Below, in pieces: positions 5,584 through 5,751 of a stretch of DNA of 5,751 bases. The notes beneath the pieces are model-generated. The model saw only the letters and a list, made by a program, of their open reading frames with translations, did not search any database and had not been told where the DNA came from. Origin of the DNA: Actinomycetes bacterium. GTDB taxonomy: Bacteria; Actinomycetota; Acidimicrobiia; Acidimicrobiales; Acidimicrobiaceae. Position numbers and translations under genes: made by a program. The DNA lies in the NCBI GenBank assembly GCA_021823385.1, contig JAKAOC010000179.1, forward strand, positions 1 to 5,751, read 5' to 3'. Numbering within the stretch: position 1 is the stretch's first letter; each line of letters starts with the position of its first letter.

Positions 5584-5751
5584 TCAAGAACAATAGCATG
5601 TAATTACAACGCTGTGCAACAGCCCTAACCCTTTGAGCAGCGGAATCGTGGTCAAGTCGGCCCCACCGCCACTCTCCGCAGCGATCCTCCGGGCTTCAGC
5701 CACTCCCTGAGAAAACAAGAGGGCCGGCCCTTGACGCTCACACGCCAATGG
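5584..5751 (-). CDS. possible 3' end of an unrecognised gene, running off the right edge
   Basis: A minus-strand frame is open from the right edge to TGA 5586-5584, 55 codons. Its middle reads VAEARRIAAESGGGADLTT, followed by IPLLKGLGLLHS. I recognise no family. A second minus-strand frame is also open from the edge for about 32 codons with similar GC preference at third positions, so coding is not proven. If real, it lies on the same strand as the SpeD-like operon, 174 bases upstream. Confidence 0.25.
   Translation of the reverse strand, partial: PLACERQGPALLFSQGVAEARRIAAESGGGADLTTIPLLKGLGLLHSVVITCYCS

Noticed and set aside
5720..5731. Perfect 12-bp palindrome AGGGCCGGCCCT
   Set aside because: An isolated GC palindrome with no paired copy or adjacent promoter; it does not extend and gives no functional hint.

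Overview
The window (high GC, long GC-rich intergenic stretches, compact metabolic and regulatory genes) looks like chromosomal DNA of an actinobacterium or a close high-GC relative. This rests on protein character only: a DGYHR-type ParB-like fragment, a MerR regulator with the Cys pattern common in actinobacteria, a small CP...GSPTILIDG...DPF protein, a polytopic GGDEF-EAL protein and a 'WAGWVHWE-SGAHFYAWE' SpeD homologue. No rRNA, tRNA, CRISPR array, transposase or integrase was found.

Layout. (1) Bases 1-104: the 3' end of a gene with a ParB/sulfiredoxin-like DGYHR motif. (2) 105-660: no credible gene, several GC-rich hairpins. (3) 661-1056 (-) and 1118-1423 (+): a divergent pair, a soft-metal-type MerR regulator and a small thioredoxin-fold protein. 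They share an intergenic region with a textbook MerR promoter: TTGACA and TACCAT boxes 20 bp apart with a near-perfect dyad between them. (4) 1424-1842: no credible gene, scattered hairpins. (5) 1843-4167 (+): a large membrane protein with about ten predicted membrane segments followed by GGDEF and EAL domains, all catalytic and I-site residues present. (6) 5409 down to 4140 (-): a two-gene operon encoding a complete, divergent S-adenosylmethionine decarboxylase family protein and a GNAT-like acyltransferase. The second gene starts at GTG 5030, one base after the first gene's stop, with its Shine-Dalgarno inside the first gene. (7) 5410-5583: the upstream region of this operon, with an AT-rich patch and inverted repeats. 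(8) 5584-5751: an open frame running off the right edge, of doubtful reality.

How the genes work together. The MerR protein probably senses a soft metal or thiol stress through three C-terminal cysteines and switches on the thioredoxin-like gene. The GGDEF-EAL protein probably makes and/or degrades cyclic di-GMP in response to a membrane-sensed cue. The SpeD-like/GNAT pair is the most interesting part: a pyruvoyl decarboxylase should produce an amine (decarboxylated AdoMet, or agmatine/putrescine if neofunctionalised), and a translationally coupled acyltransferase could modify that amine. No spermidine synthase gene is visible next to it. The GNAT gene and the GGDEF-EAL gene meet tail to tail and share 28 bp of coding sequence, leaving no room for an ordinary terminator between them.
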